Positions 31,456-43,329 are shown, counted from the stretch's first letter. The stretch is DNA of 64,000 nucleotides from Ananas comosus (GCF_001540865.1 NC_033635.1:1202916-1266915); one strand, 5' to 3'. Made by a program: numbers and translations. Notes: generated by a model from the sequence alone, not told the origin.

Positions 31456-33391
31456 ATGGCCGTGATGAGCTCGTGCACGGATTCCAGCTGGTTGGTCTAC
31501 GCGCTCCCGGCTTTTCTCGGCGCCGACACGCTGCTCTGCGACCGCGGGCTCGTCGTCGTGCTCGCGGTGGCCGCCGCGGCACTGTCCGCGGCGCTGCTCG
31601 CGTGGGCGCTGTCCCCGGGCGGGCCCGCGTGGGCGAACAACCGGAGCCGCAAGGGCGCCGTCCCAATCCCGGGCCCGCGCGGGCTCCCCGTGTTCGGCAG
31701 CATCTTCGCGCTCTCGCGCGGGCTCCCCCACCGCGCCCTCGGCGCCATGGCCCGCGCCTCCTCCACACAGCTCATGGCCTTCTCCGTCGGTGCCACCCCG
31801 GCCGTGGTCTCGTCGGAGCCCGGCGTCGCCCGCGAGATCCTCACCCACCCGTCGTTCGCCGACCGCCCCCTGAAGCGCTCGGCCCGCGAGCTCATGTTCG
31901 CCCGCGCCATCGGCTTCACCCACCTCTTCGCCCCGCGCCGCGTCGCCGCCCACGAGCCGGGCCGCCAGTCGGACTGCGCCGCCATGCTGGCCGCCGTGTC
32001 GGCCGAGCAGTCCCGGTCGGGGTCTGTCGTCCTCCGCCCCCACCTCCAGGGCGCCGCGCTCAACAACATCATGGGCAGCGTCTTCGGCAAGCGCTACGAC
32101 CTCTCCCGCCGCGACCCCGAGGCCGAGCGCCTCAGTAGCATGGTGCGCGAGGGCTTCGAGCTCCTCGGCGCCTTCAACTGGTCCGACCACCTCCCTTGGC
32201 TCGCCCACCTCTACGATCCCGCCCGCGTCAACCAGCGCTGCGCCGCCCTCGTCCCGCGCGTCCGCCACCTCGTCCGCGCCATCATCGCCGACCACAACTC
32301 CTCCGCCTCGCCCCCGCAGCTCGGCGACACTGCCGACTTCGTCGACGTGCTCCTCTCCCTCCAGGGCGACGAGAAGCTCGAAGAGGACGACATGATCGCG
32401 GTTCTCTGGGTACGTGCCATATCGCATGGGCATGCGAGTGCTCGCTCCATCTTTTATCCTCGTTCCGCCTCCCTCATTTGGCTGCGGTGATATTAGACGA
32501 CAAAACTACGCGTAATAATATATACATATTTTATATTAAAGTGTAGTTAACTTAGTACGCCTTTGTTGGGAATGGTCTTTTCGAACCCAAAATGAATAAC
32601 GAACGTGAAAAACATTATAAAAATATACAATTAATGTATGACGTCCCGTTGACGTTCTTTATTATTATTTTTTTTTATGCGGGTTTTGTAAGAATTAAAT
32701 AATATATATTCATTATTTGTTTTGGCATAAGTTTAAATAACAAGTGACATGGCAGGAAATGATCTTCCGCGGGACGGACACGACGGCGCTGCTGACGGAG
32801 TGGGCCATGGCGGAGCTGGTGCTCCACCCGGAGGTCCAATCGAAGCTCCGCTGCGAGATCGACGCCGTGGTGGGGCCCGGGCGCCACGTCACCGACGCCG
32901 ACGTGGCGCGCATGCCCTACCTGCAGGCCGTGGTGAAGGAGACCCTCCGGTCCCACCCCCCGGGCCCGCTCCTCTCCTGGGCCCGGCTCTCCACGGAGGA
33001 CGTGCGCCTCGGGAACGGCATGGTGGTCCCCGCGGGCACCACGGCCATGGTGAACATGTGGGCCATCACCCACGACCCGGCGGTGTGGGCCCGCCCCGAT
33101 GAGTTCTCCCCTGAGCGGTTCGTGGAGTCCGAGGGCGGCGCCGACGTGGACGTGCGCGGCGGGGACCTGCGCCTCGCGCCTTTCGGGGCGGGCCGCCGCG
33201 TGTGCCCCGGCAAGAACCTCGGGATCGTCACCGTGGGCCTCTGGGTCGCCAGTCTGGTCCACCACTTCGAGTGGGCCCCCGCCGACGCCGCCCCCGTCGA
33301 CCTGTCCGAGGTGCTCAAGCTCTCCCTCGAGATGAAGAACCCGCTCACCGCCGTCGCCGTCCCCCGGAACACCACCGTCGAGGGCTTCTGA
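31456..33391 (+). CDS. CYP78A: Cytochrome P450, CYP78A subfamily, lacking the helix-C block
   Basis: ER-anchored monooxygenase of the plant-specific family that influences organ and seed size (KLUH/PLASTOCHRON1-like). Two exons, 31456-32409 and 32756-33391, phase-0 intron at the site conserved in CYP78A (DMIAVLW then EMIFRGTD), 529 residues. Visible: an N-terminal hydrophobic anchor (about residues 28-50), the proline-rich [12 protein letters not shown] hinge, oxygen-binding RGTDTT (residues 323-328), KETLR for ExxR (380-383), PERF, and the heme loop [12 protein letters not shown] with Cys468. Odd: residues 150-158 read RAIGFTHLF. Family members have about 15 more residues here (FAPYGxYWRxLRRIA), including the WxxxR pair that contacts the heme propionate, so 45 nt are missing in frame at 31917/31918. 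Very GC-rich exons. Function of this copy is doubtful unless the gap is an assembly error. Confidence 0.9.
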
Positions 33392-34510
33392 ATCACTGGC
33401 AATCAAATCAATGTCCGCCGCAACCGACCGCAATATTAATAAACTATTACTAGCTAGTGTCAGCGATAATAAAAGTACTAGGTGATACAGTAAGTCGAGT
33501 TCCAGTTTTGGAAATGTAGTGTTTGGAGCTCCTGTTCGTTTTGGCTTGGATGTTTTATTTGTTATCGCGTCTTGTGTTTAATTAAATGTTTAGTCTGTAT
33601 TCTGTGTTTTATTGTCTATGTTCATGTGATAGTAAAATGTCATTATGGACCTCTCTCAAAGTTTGCTATCTATTTTCGTTCTTCATCCCTTTCTCTTCTT
33701 CTCTCGTCCCTCTCTCCTCTCGTCTATTATAACACTTAGCTAATATGGAACGTTTGTTCTTTTTCATAGCTTTTAGATGCAGCGCTTTTGGTGTTTTTTG
33801 ATCAAACCAAGAAAAGATAACAGAGGGAGCCGTAAAAAGTAAGAGAGAGAGAGAGAGAGAGAGAGAGTTGGATACAGGGTAGCCGCCTTACTACGAAAAG
33901 GGTGTGAGGTGATGGTATGGCATGTATGTACACCCTCAGAAAATGACACGCTAGAGACCAAAGAGCTAGCTCCAACCACAACCGCCTAAAGTGGGCCTCG
34001 ACCATAAATGCTACAGGAGCCTATAGCATACGAGCCTACAACGGTCGAGTCACATCCTCGGGTCAAAGTTCTCGGGTGGGACCCAATCAATGCGATAGTA
34101 ACACCAGTGTAGTAGTATTGCACAAAGCTCGGGACGGTACGCCCAGCAAAGAGATCGCGATCTTCAGGCACAGTACGGCTCAGATTTGCTGATCACCATG
34201 CAACACCCTACGAACTCCACGTAGCACGTACTGCCCCAAAAGAAAACCCGATCATAAAAAAAACAGAAACCCCTGCAAAACCAAAGAGAAATAAACCAAA
34301 CCAGCCCCGAGTTTTATTGCTATACGGCCACGTTGCGACGCTCCACTTTGCTTCGGAGGGAAACATATGCTTTTAACGTGGCCAATGGGGAAGCTCCACG
34401 GAGCGACGAGGAGGAGCAGGAGATGTGTGCCGCAGCGAGGCTAAATGGTGCGGTCCTAGTGTTTGTAGGGTTGGACACCACGTGATTTGGGCCATTACTA
34501 TTTGCTGTTG

Positions 34511-34547
<37 letters not shown>

Positions 34548-36106
34548 GTTCTGCAGAAGCGGCTTGTTGCAGTTGCGTCGCACTCAAACTCTAGAGCTTT
34601 TTTACAGTTCTTTCCTAGTTTGTATTAGGTGCAGTGAAGAAGCAGTGAAAAGATACACTTACAGTGGCTGCGGCCAACTGCTGAGCCTGCATATCTGGTA
34701 TTTATTTCACCTAATAAATCAACGACCATCCCGTGTATAAGTCATTTATGAAAGAGAGAGAGCTTTACTTTTAATTCAATTCGATGGTGACATGAACCAA
34801 GTGAACGGGCCCTTGTAAGTGCATCTGTAGGTACAAAAACTTTTGCTTGTTCTACGTAGATTATTGATGTACATATTGGTATGTTCATTTGATGGTGTGC
34901 GTAATTAAACTAATTAAAGAACTCATATCATTATGTTAACATATTTAAAAAAAAAAAAAAAACTCAGAGAACTATTCTTCCATTCTTAATTTTTCAGGTG
35001 AATGGTGAATGATGATACAATATTAAACCTTTGAGACTCGATAGTATTGCCAAACCATGTAGGACTGATTGAACCCAAGGTTGTAGGAACTTTGTACAGC
35101 GTGGCGTACGAAAGATCTACCACAGACTAGATCTCTCTAGTTGCCATGAAGGCGTCCTTCGCATGCACCTGCGTATGTGGGACATCAATATTGAAGGTGC
35201 TAGGTCGTTCCTGCAAGCATTATATCAGCCAGCTCATTTTATGATGGTAAAAATGTGTGGGAAGAACCCAACGGTAAACGCTATTTGATTAAGATGAAGA
35301 ACCACAAGAATAGATATATGGAGAGAAATAGCAAAAATCTTTGGAAAGTAAACGAACCAAAATAAATAAAATAAAATGTTTCTAAATGATAAAAAAAAAG
35401 AAGCTAAAACTAATGATTCAGACTTCAAAATGATTATGTTTGGGACCGGAAACTTTGTCGAATTACCCCCACAATTTACCTAAAGGTCATTTGTCTTGAA
35501 AAGTTGTTTTCGAATTTGGGATGCACGTCCAAAGTGAACATCCGAGCGCAAAATTATATGTGATTGCTTACTGAGCCCAAATTAACTCGAAATCACATCA
35601 AACATACCTTGCTTGACTTGATTTCGACTACGTTTAGCCCATCATGGCATCACTGAAACTATAAAGCGCTTTCAAGTTACTTATTACAAAACCATTCTGA
35701 GGTTCGGTAATAATACCAAATTTTCTAAGGTTCAAATAACCAGTTAAGGTGTGTAAGAGAAAGCAGAACCTACAGTGATCCTCAACTAGTTGATCTTCTT
35801 ATCTGTTTCTCCGTCTTAGTGAAGAATATATCTGAAACATTGGCCACTCGCAAAGTACATGTGATGAGAGTCCCATGTGGAACAACAGTCAGAAGAGTGA
35901 GGATATTGGCATACTACAAAGCCTAAGTTTAGAGGTTTATTCATTTTGGTAGAGCTGATACCAAAAGATTTGTCTTAGCACTCTCAAATCAGTGGGCTTA
36001 GGTTTTTACTAATCTTTTTCACGGGAGTTCTCATACTTGATGATTTGACAATTTTGAACTGCTTTATATGTTAAGAATTATAGTCCGTGCATGGTTCTTG
36101 TGAACT
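33392..36106. other. Intergenic, simple repeats only
   Basis: The first 200-300 bp are probably the P450 3' UTR. Simple repeats: GA run at 33842-33868, (CTG)11 at 34514-34546, A-run at 34948-34963. An open frame across the CTG run (minus, about 34320-34583) gives polyalanine and is not credible as a gene. Confidence 0.4.
34514..34546. repeat. (CTG)11 trinucleotide microsatellite
   Basis: Eleven perfect CTG units immediately preceded by an imperfect TTGCTGTTGCTA start. No gene was recognised around it. Confidence 0.9.
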
Positions 36107-36667
36107 TGTTGGATCGTTGGCGTTAATCATTAATTCTAAAAACTCGAGCCGTAAGAAATACGAAATCAATTCACTAAAAGCGTATAGAGACAACGTCCAC
36201 GAGTCTCGATTGTGACTTAACCCTCTTAGCCTTACGCCACTTCGAATATGACTCGGCCCAATCCGATCTCACGCTATTTCGAATGTGACTCGGCTCACTT
36301 GGCCTTCCGTCACAGGGTAGGATGCTGGTCCATTTAAGCGAATAATTTTTTCTCCAGTATCTGCACACATTTACAGCATGCGGGAATCGAACCCATAACC
36401 TTTATTTCTGGTACCACTTGTCGGATCATTGACACTAACCATTAATCCCAAAAGCTTGAGCAATTACAAATACACAACCATGCGTCAATTCATTTAAAGC
36501 GTACAGATATAGCGCCAATGGATCTCGATTGTGACTCGGCCTTCTTAGCCTTACGCCATTTCGAACATGACTCTGCCTAACCCAGCCTCACGCCATTTCG
36601 AATGTAATTCGACCTACTTGACCTTCCGCCACAGCGTAGAATGCTGACCCATTTAAACCAATACATA
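36107..36667 (-). mobile_element. TRIM-like element: two LTRs around a 73-bp interior
   Basis: Minus orientation. 5' LTR about 36419-36667 and 3' LTR 36107 to about 36345 are both copies of the solo LTR at 1116-1353 (ending ...CCAACGATCCAACA or a near variant). Just inside the 5' LTR, two bases after its CA end, is TGGTACCAGA (36407-36416), a tRNA-Met-like primer-binding site. The interior (36346-36418) also holds GGTTCGATTCCC and a purine-rich GGAGAAAAAA before the 3' LTR. There is no coding space, hence a terminal-repeat retrotransposon in miniature. The outer 5' end is decayed (TATTGGTTTAAAT). Confidence 0.65.
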
Positions 36668-36867
36668 ACGATTTTGAAGAGAGAGACAAGGTATTGCAAC
36701 AAAATATGTCGTACAATTGAAAATGATGGGCCGTGAAATGAGATGCGATTTAGGCACATAGGTAGGTGGATTAGCTATAACTTACAAATAATTCGACAAA
36801 GCATTTTGTTGAAATAAGCCAAGAACGAATCGATGTATTGCTTGGGGCATGAACTTTTGGGTTGTAT

Positions 36868-36985
36868 AACCGATCGTCCCTAGAGCAAGTGGCAAAGGGT
36901 TTGGTGGTTGGTACTCGAGACCCAAGTTCAAATCCTAGTTGATTTACATTTCTAGTTAAGTTTATTTTTAAATAAAATAAACGAA
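36868..36985 (+). mobile_element. tRNA-derived SINE, tail lost at an N
   Basis: Plus-strand copy starting ACCGATCGTCCCTAGAGCAA (box A) with box B AAGTTCAAATCC. It is interrupted by the N at 36986 right before the GGTAGC hairpin and poly(A). CTTTTGGGTT occurs just before the element (36854-36863) and directly after the N (36987-36996), so the N stands for the missing tail. Confidence 0.8.
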
Positions 36986-36989
36986 NCTT

Positions 36990-37330
36990 TTGGGTTTTGT
37001 GTGTGTGTGTTCCTTAATTAGTAGGTATATCATCAGTTTATGTGAACAGTGTGTGTGCGTGTATATACAGGCCTATATATATATACAGGCCTTAATTAGT
37101 AGGTATATCATCAGTTTATGTGAACAGTGTGTGTGTGTGTATATACAGGCCTTAATTAGTAGGTATATCATCAGTTTATGTGAACATGTGTGTGTGTGTG
37201 TGTGTGTATATACAGGCCTTAATTAGTAGGTATATCATCAGTTTATGTGAACAGTGTGTGTGTGTATATATATATATATACAGGCCTTAATTAGTAGGTA
37301 TATCATCAGTTTATGTGAACAGTTAATATG
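36990..37330. repeat. Five-unit minisatellite with embedded GT/TA microsatellites
   Basis: The phrase CCTTAATTAGTAGGTATATC followed by ATCAGTTTATGTGAACA starts at 37012, 37090, 37150, 37217 and 37285. Units are separated by variable (GT)n(TA)n and ATACAGG. Spacing is 60-78 bp. The length variation lies only in the dinucleotide parts, as expected for replication slippage. Confidence 0.9.
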
Positions 37331-37892
37331 GCCTTTACTTGATCTTCCTAACACGTTATAATCGTCCCTACTGTGACGAGCTGCTGCCCAGTGATAGGGA
37401 ACAACAACTTTTTGCTATAAATTAAGAGATGATAATGGATCTTGATGACATCTAAAGCATTATGGTCCATACATGTCCACGTACTGCTTTACTCAAACAA
37501 TTCGCTTGCTTTGTGAATCGTCAAAGTAAACCACAACGGCCGTAGAAACTTATGATAACTCAAAATGAGTCTGCAGGATCTGGTTTAAAAAGTGAGGCAT
37601 AAATGTAATGAAAAAGTAATTAGCTCTAGCTACTTCCGAGTAATTCGCAAGAACCGAGGATTTAAACACATTAATGAAGCAATTTTATCAAGAACACTTC
37701 ACATGGTAGGCCTTAAATTCCCTCTCAGTGTTACCTCACATGATCACAACTAAGTTGATCAATTCGTCTCCAACAAAATCGTTCGAACCCATGAGAACCC
37801 CAATGCTCTCCATGTGCGCAGTTCTACTAAACGAAACAATCACACCCCACCACTCCATGCATCCATAACAAGTATATAGTGACAACCAAACA

Positions 37893-37943
<51 letters not shown>

Positions 37944-39160
37944 AACGTGTCTCACATGTGGGGTGTATATATGAGACAAGGTGTTGCCCTAGGTTTGCCT
38001 CTCAGGAACCACCACGTTGTGCAACTGGGGTTAGTATATAAAAGGGAAGTAATAGTCCATTAATAGAGGCAACATAAACGTGCACTAGTTGCCCTACTTG
38101 GTCTACTTCGAAATATGGCAAAGCATGGGCTCCATGTTCACTAGTCACTACAAATATATTTATCTTTGACCCTCTCACACTAAGAACAAAAAAACGAAAA
38201 AATATGAAAAACCAAAAATAGAAGGTAGCTAGATCTACTACACTACAATATAATTTTACTTACGTATGAAATCCATGCCAAAATTTAAAATAACATGGAA
38301 ACAAGATGTAGCGTTAATTTCCATATACCGAATATAGATAGCAAAGTCAAATCATGAATCTCATAAGCCAATATAAAAGGACTAGGACTATTTTGATAAA
38401 ACAACAAAAAGAATCCACTATACATCATCTATCTATCTATAAGAAGATGACAAAAACAAAAAAACATCTTTTCCTGTGAACAACTTTAGAGAAGTAATAT
38501 ACTTTGACCAAATTACGGCATCAGTATGAGGCTATACCTTGACCTAACCTAAACCTATGTAGAAATTAGACTAAGACGGGGCAAGAACTTTGGGGTACAA
38601 AAGTTGGATCCGGTTACTGTACCGGATCAACATTGGATTCCTTATACTATTGACTGTACCTAACTAATTAAACTAGCTAGGAATAGTATGAACCTGTGAA
38701 TTGGACTTAGCTTGATAGATGCAAATTGGGACCCGACTTTGATTGGTGTGATGGATTTGATCGATTCTCCGTACTTAAAAAAAATTTAGAATATATCAAT
38801 TATATTTATTATTAATTGAGTGTTCATAACAAATAAAATTATTTTTTAAAACTCACTTGTCTTATTATGATTACATTAGAAAAAAAATTTATTATATTTT
38901 TCTCTCGAGATATAATTTGTTGGTTATTAACGATGCTACATACCAGACATCTTCGAGAAACGATATCAATGCAGCAAAAAATAAATATTACACCCTCCAC
39001 ATCCATGAGTTAAAAAAACTCTTTGAAACTTTTAATTTTTTTAAAAATATTCTGATAAGATTAGTGCTTTAAAATTGATTTTAATTAGATGGTATAAATT
39101 TTGCACCCACTTTTAGATATACAGAATGTTATAGTGCTTTCTGAAAAAAAAAAAAAAAAA
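37331..39160. other. Intergenic with a CT microsatellite
   Basis: Holds a CT run at 37895-37939 and an A-run at 39146-39163. No recognisable gene. Confidence 0.4.
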
Positions 39161-39164
39161 AAAG

Positions 39165-39300
39165 GTGAAAATGTACTATAGCTCTCTCAACATAAAGCCA
39201 TTTTGAATCGTCCCTCAATTTCATTTTATATGATAAATTAACACCCTCTTAACTTCTTTTTTTTTTTAACTTAGTTAATTCTATTTTGTTACATTAAAAC
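39165..39300. repeat. Single arm of the fold-back family seen at 24.9-25.4 kb
   Basis: GAAAATGTACTATAGCTCTC followed by AACATAAAGCCATTTTGAAT resembles the arm phrases of the inner element at 24877-25415. No opposing arm was found nearby, so it may be a solo or decayed end. Confidence 0.35.
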
Positions 39301-40590
39301 GTTTGTTAAACTAATAACATTTAACCATTGATACTAGACATTGATACTTCTAGTTTCCTTCTCCCCCTCCCCCCTCTTATAATTTGCTCTCATCGCGATA
39401 CGCGAAACGCAATATTACTTACAAAAACAAACAGAATATTTTTTCAACATACTTTCTCACCGCACGTAACGTAATTTTTCCGCAATCCCAAACCAAATCT
39501 AAATGCTATTTGTAAATCTCATATCTTATACTCAACCTATCTAATAAGTGAGAATATTTTATTTGTCATATGATGTGACTAGTGAAGCTCCTTTTTTTCC
39601 ATTGGGTGTAAGGTATAAGTCATATACTCGGAATGAGGTCTATAGCAAGTATAGCTCCTCTTATCGATGAGCAATACTATACATACATCCCAATATAGGG
39701 CCTAAACTTTATACTTTTATACAGCATCTTTATAAATTATATATCTTGACTAAAAATTCTCTTTGTACATCCTAATAGGGGAGTGTAGATCTTACACATT
39801 TTATTGTGAAATTCAAAAAAATATAAATAATTTTTAGTAAAAAAAATAATGTGATAAGTAAGGCATAATGATTCTTGGATGAAGATAGTAAAAAATATAT
39901 ACTTTATTTTAGAGTGTACTAGTAACATTGCTGTTTGTCCAGGTCATTTTTTTATTTTTACTCATTTTTTTTTTTTATTTTTACTAAGTCTCAAAAATAT
40001 TTTTCATTTTTTGGATTACACCCTTTATAGGTGAGTGCATGTTTGATATTTATTAAAGAACAATGCTAATTATACACTTTTTGCGGGAGTTATAGATTTT
40101 TTTTCAGTCCATATTAATTCACTTATCTTGCCTTTTTTTTTTAAATTAAACTAATACTTCAAGGAGGTATATCTAGATCAATGCTTAAAATTTGCACTCT
40201 AGCCTTTTGGTGGTCCTTGTTGCCTCACTTGTCTTAGTATTTTTTTAACTAAAGTTTTAAAATAATTTACTAATTTTTGAACGGAAAGTATAAGATATAC
40301 ATTTTTATAAAAAATGTATAAGTAAAATATTTTGTGTATTAATTCTTAGATTAAAGATGTAAAATGTACCTTTTTGAGTGAAAGTTGTTAAATTTTATTT
40401 TGATTTTTTGGTGATTTAAAACTTATTAAGTTTTTTGAACAGTCCCATACTTGATGGGTTTTGGGATCTTGGAGCCCATATTAAGATTTTCATATGTGAG
40501 AATTAATTCCACATTGGAAACAAAAAGTATGTTGTTATTATTTATATACTCTTTCATTCTCAAATTAATTGTTTGGAAGAAAATAAGAGT
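39301..40590. other. Intergenic, no gene recognised
   Basis: AT-rich. Several loosely related phrases about length-variable T-rich tracts and AAATGTAC/ACACTTTTT motifs suggest further decayed small elements, but I cannot define ends. Confidence 0.3.
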
Positions 40591-41054
40591 TGTTACGACA
40601 AACGCACAAACGGAAACGAAATGACGAACACAAAAACAATCAAACTACAAGCAGAAAATAAATAGACACAGATTTACGTGAAAAATCCTTTACAGGGAAA
40701 AACTAAGGGCGAGGGAGGAGAGAACTTCACTATGGAACGAAAAAGGAAATACAATGTTCTTCCAGTTACAACCGACTACGATCACACGCCTCTAGGGCAA
40801 AAACGAAAAAAGAAAAACTCATAACGGGTTTCGGATCCGATCCGTACCGCAGGGGGCGGAGTCCCCCGCACCCCCTGGCGAATGTCAGTGGTGGGCTACG
40901 AGCTCGGGCCTGTCGGCCCGAGCCCTCTGCTACCCACCACAGACATTCATTTTTCCTCCATAATTTTCTTTTTCAAATTGGTCACACCGCGAAGCTATTG
41001 GCGAGTCGTAAATCCGAACTTGAATCGATAGTAGATTTCGAGTTACATCTAACA
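40591..41054. mobile_element. Solo LTR (Ty1-copia-like) with perfect target-site duplication
   Basis: A 464-bp sequence begins TGTTACGACA and ends ACATCTAACA, with 5-bp inverted ends TGTTA/TAACA. It is flanked by the 5-bp direct repeat AGAGT (40586-40590 and 41055-41059). It contains TTTACGTGAAAAATCC and AGGGAAAAACT, a phrase common in plant copia LTRs. GC-rich hairpins occur at about 40853-40937 (GGGGGCGGAGTCCCCC-like and CTCGGGCCTGTCGGCCCGAG). No internal region or second LTR, so it is a solo LTR from LTR-LTR recombination. Orientation was not established. Confidence 0.8.
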
Positions 41055-41059
41055 AGAGT

Positions 41060-42540
41060 TATGTTCTCGACTAAATATACACACGCACGGCACAAACCGA
41101 GATGACGGTGGTGCGTGCGGTCCAAACACCCGGCTTATTTTATTTTATTTTTATTTATTATTTTATCTTTATGTGTTTGGGAGTCATAATCTGTATCATA
41201 ATTCGTATCCCGTATATTCGGACTCGTAGGCTTATCTTGTACTAACGGATTGACATGTTGAAATAAAATTTTTATCTTGGACATATATTAGAGGAAGTTG
41301 CATGAGTGCAACCTAAACTTGGGCTTATCTGAGAGCAAAAATTCTAATCTTTATCTCGTCATCTTCCGTTTTTTCGCCATCGATATTTTACGCTAATTTT
41401 TACTGAGCTTTCTCATATTTCGCTCGATTTAAAATTTGTTGGGTTCAACTTACGCCATTTTGAAAACATGCCAACGGAGTAGAATGTGGATATTGTATAG
41501 CTAAAATAATTGTCAAAAAGTCTCGCACGTCGAGAGATAATTTTACTTATAAGATAGTACCTCTGCACCTTTGCTAAAGGATAAAGAAGATTTTTCAGCA
41601 AAAGTTGTGTAGATGATATTTTTGTTTGTAATGAGACAGGAGTTTAGTAAATGAATCTCAGTAAAGTGACACTGACATTTGATGGTACCACCAAGTTCAG
41701 GGTCTGGTCTGTTGTCTCTGTTCTTGTTTTTCTTGTTTTTCTTAACTATAAAAATGGTGGTCGAATAAAGCCGTACATTTCCAATCAGACGGCTAGTACA
41801 GTCCCATTAAATGATCACAAAACAGGGGATTGTGTTCTACATGGTAGTTTCAACAGTATTAAAATATTGAAGGTTTTCTCTGTAACCAATATTCTAAATT
41901 ACCGAATACATTGCATTAATCCGATTGTGTTACCAGAGCGTAGAGATCTAATTAATGGCAATTGAGTTACTTCAGAGCAAAATAGTGTCGAAAAAGAAAA
42001 TTTTGATAATAAGCGATAGTAGGTGTAATATAATATAAGTCGATGTTTAGATATGTAATAGCTGTTTAAGGAGAAACACTTTTCATGTATGTTGCAGCTT
42101 AGTTTAAGAGAAAATATACATTTTAGTATGTGTAGTAGTTAGTTTATGCGCGAATCACTTCCTACGTAGTGATTAATTAGTACTCGACTATTGGATAACA
42201 AATTAATAATGTTCCAGATTGAACCCCTGCTTCGAATGAACGTTCCTTTTAGTTCGATCGACAGCATAGAGTTTATATTGCGGATTTGCGTTATCGCCAA
42301 ATGCTTTACTAGTCATTTAAGAAATGTTAATCACTTATTTGATGTACAAAAGGCGACGACTGGTTACGTGAAAATGTGAGGAGTACGTGCGAAGGATATG
42401 TAAGTGATACTTTCCATTGTAATTAAGTAATTAACTACATAAAATCTCGTTTATTATAGCACCTTTCTATGAAATAACCGAGACGAGCTAGCACTTATGT
42501 AATAATCATACGAGAAAAGCTCCACCCAATAATTTTGGTA
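41060..42540. other. Intergenic; small unrecognised open frame
   Basis: A 104-codon plus-strand open frame at 41651-41965 has no recognisable domain and no supporting context, so it is not called. Otherwise AT-rich sequence. Confidence 0.35.
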
Positions 42541-43130
42541 GGCCGGGTCTACATAGAGCGGTCCACGCAATAATTTTTTGATCTGAGCCCACGGGGGCTC
42601 GAATGCGGGCCCCACGAAGCGGCGAGGTGCAGAGTCAAAGAACCGCTGACCGTTGACCGGGTCGTACAGTGAGGGCTACGAATCTGAGTGACGGAGGCGC
42701 GGTTCGGCACACTTCCCGAAGCGGCGTACGACGTGGCGTGGATGACATCCCACTACAGCGGGCCCCACCTAAAAGCGTACTTGGGAGAGAGTTTTTTTTT
42801 CCATGGACCGCCCCCTGTACGCCGCAGTTAATATGGTCTCAGAAAAAGTGAAAAAAAAAAATTATCATCTATTTTTATTTTGCGCCTTGATGATAAATTT
42901 GTAAAACTATAATTCCGAAAAAAATTATATCGTCTCGAAAATTCGCATTTTCTGGAGAGCCCGGTCCATGTGTCCAGTGAGTTTTCGAAATAAAAGTAAA
43001 AATAAAAAATAAAAAAAAAGTAGAGCCCGAACTCGACACTTCTTGAACAAACGGTGGGCCCCAAATGTTGGGGAGTTTGTCCACGTGGAGTCACATGGAT
43101 GTGGGGCCCACAAAGATTTTGCCAAATCTC
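42541..43130. promoter_or_regulatory. GC-rich island with repeated GTGGGGCCC motifs, no gene attached
   Basis: Within AT-rich DNA there is a GC-rich island containing GGGCCCCAC at 42607-42615 and 42760-42768, GTGGGCCCCA at 43054-43063, GTGGGGCCCAC at 43101-43111 and a CCACGTGG G-box at 43081-43088. GTGGGNCC is the core bound by plant TCP factors, and G-boxes bind bHLH/bZIP factors. No coding exon was found beside it, so it may be a detached promoter, a distal element or a decayed gene start. Confidence 0.35.
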
Positions 43131-43329
43131 GCCAATTCACGGAAAGCAGTTTTGGTGCATTCCAATACCCATTAACTTTTGGGAGAAGTTACCTCCACAC
43201 CCTTCTAAAAACATCTTATTTCATAAATACCTTTTTAGAAATTAAAATTTTCTCAATTTTAAAAAATTTTTAAAAATAATTTTGCCATCAAGTGTCCATC
43301 TACATTAATGTTAATTAGTATTTATAAAG

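Noticed and set aside
31450..32433. Long antisense open frame over the CYP78A first exon
   Set aside because: It is a shadow of a GC-rich sense exon; the sense strand has clear P450 motifs.
34320..34583. Polyalanine open frame across the CTG repeat
   Set aside because: Product of a microsatellite; no start context, domain or splice evidence.
36365..36416. GGTTCGATTCCC on the minus strand as a tRNA T-arm
   Set aside because: It lies in the interior of a TRIM-like element next to the primer-binding site; no acceptor stem or anticodon arm.
36990..37330. Spaced direct repeats resembling a CRISPR array
   Set aside because: Spacers are GT/TA microsatellites, not unique sequence, and the genome is a plant; this is a minisatellite.
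41651..41965. 104-codon open frame
   Set aside because: No recognisable domain, no neighbouring exon or promoter signal, and an expected length by chance in such sequence.
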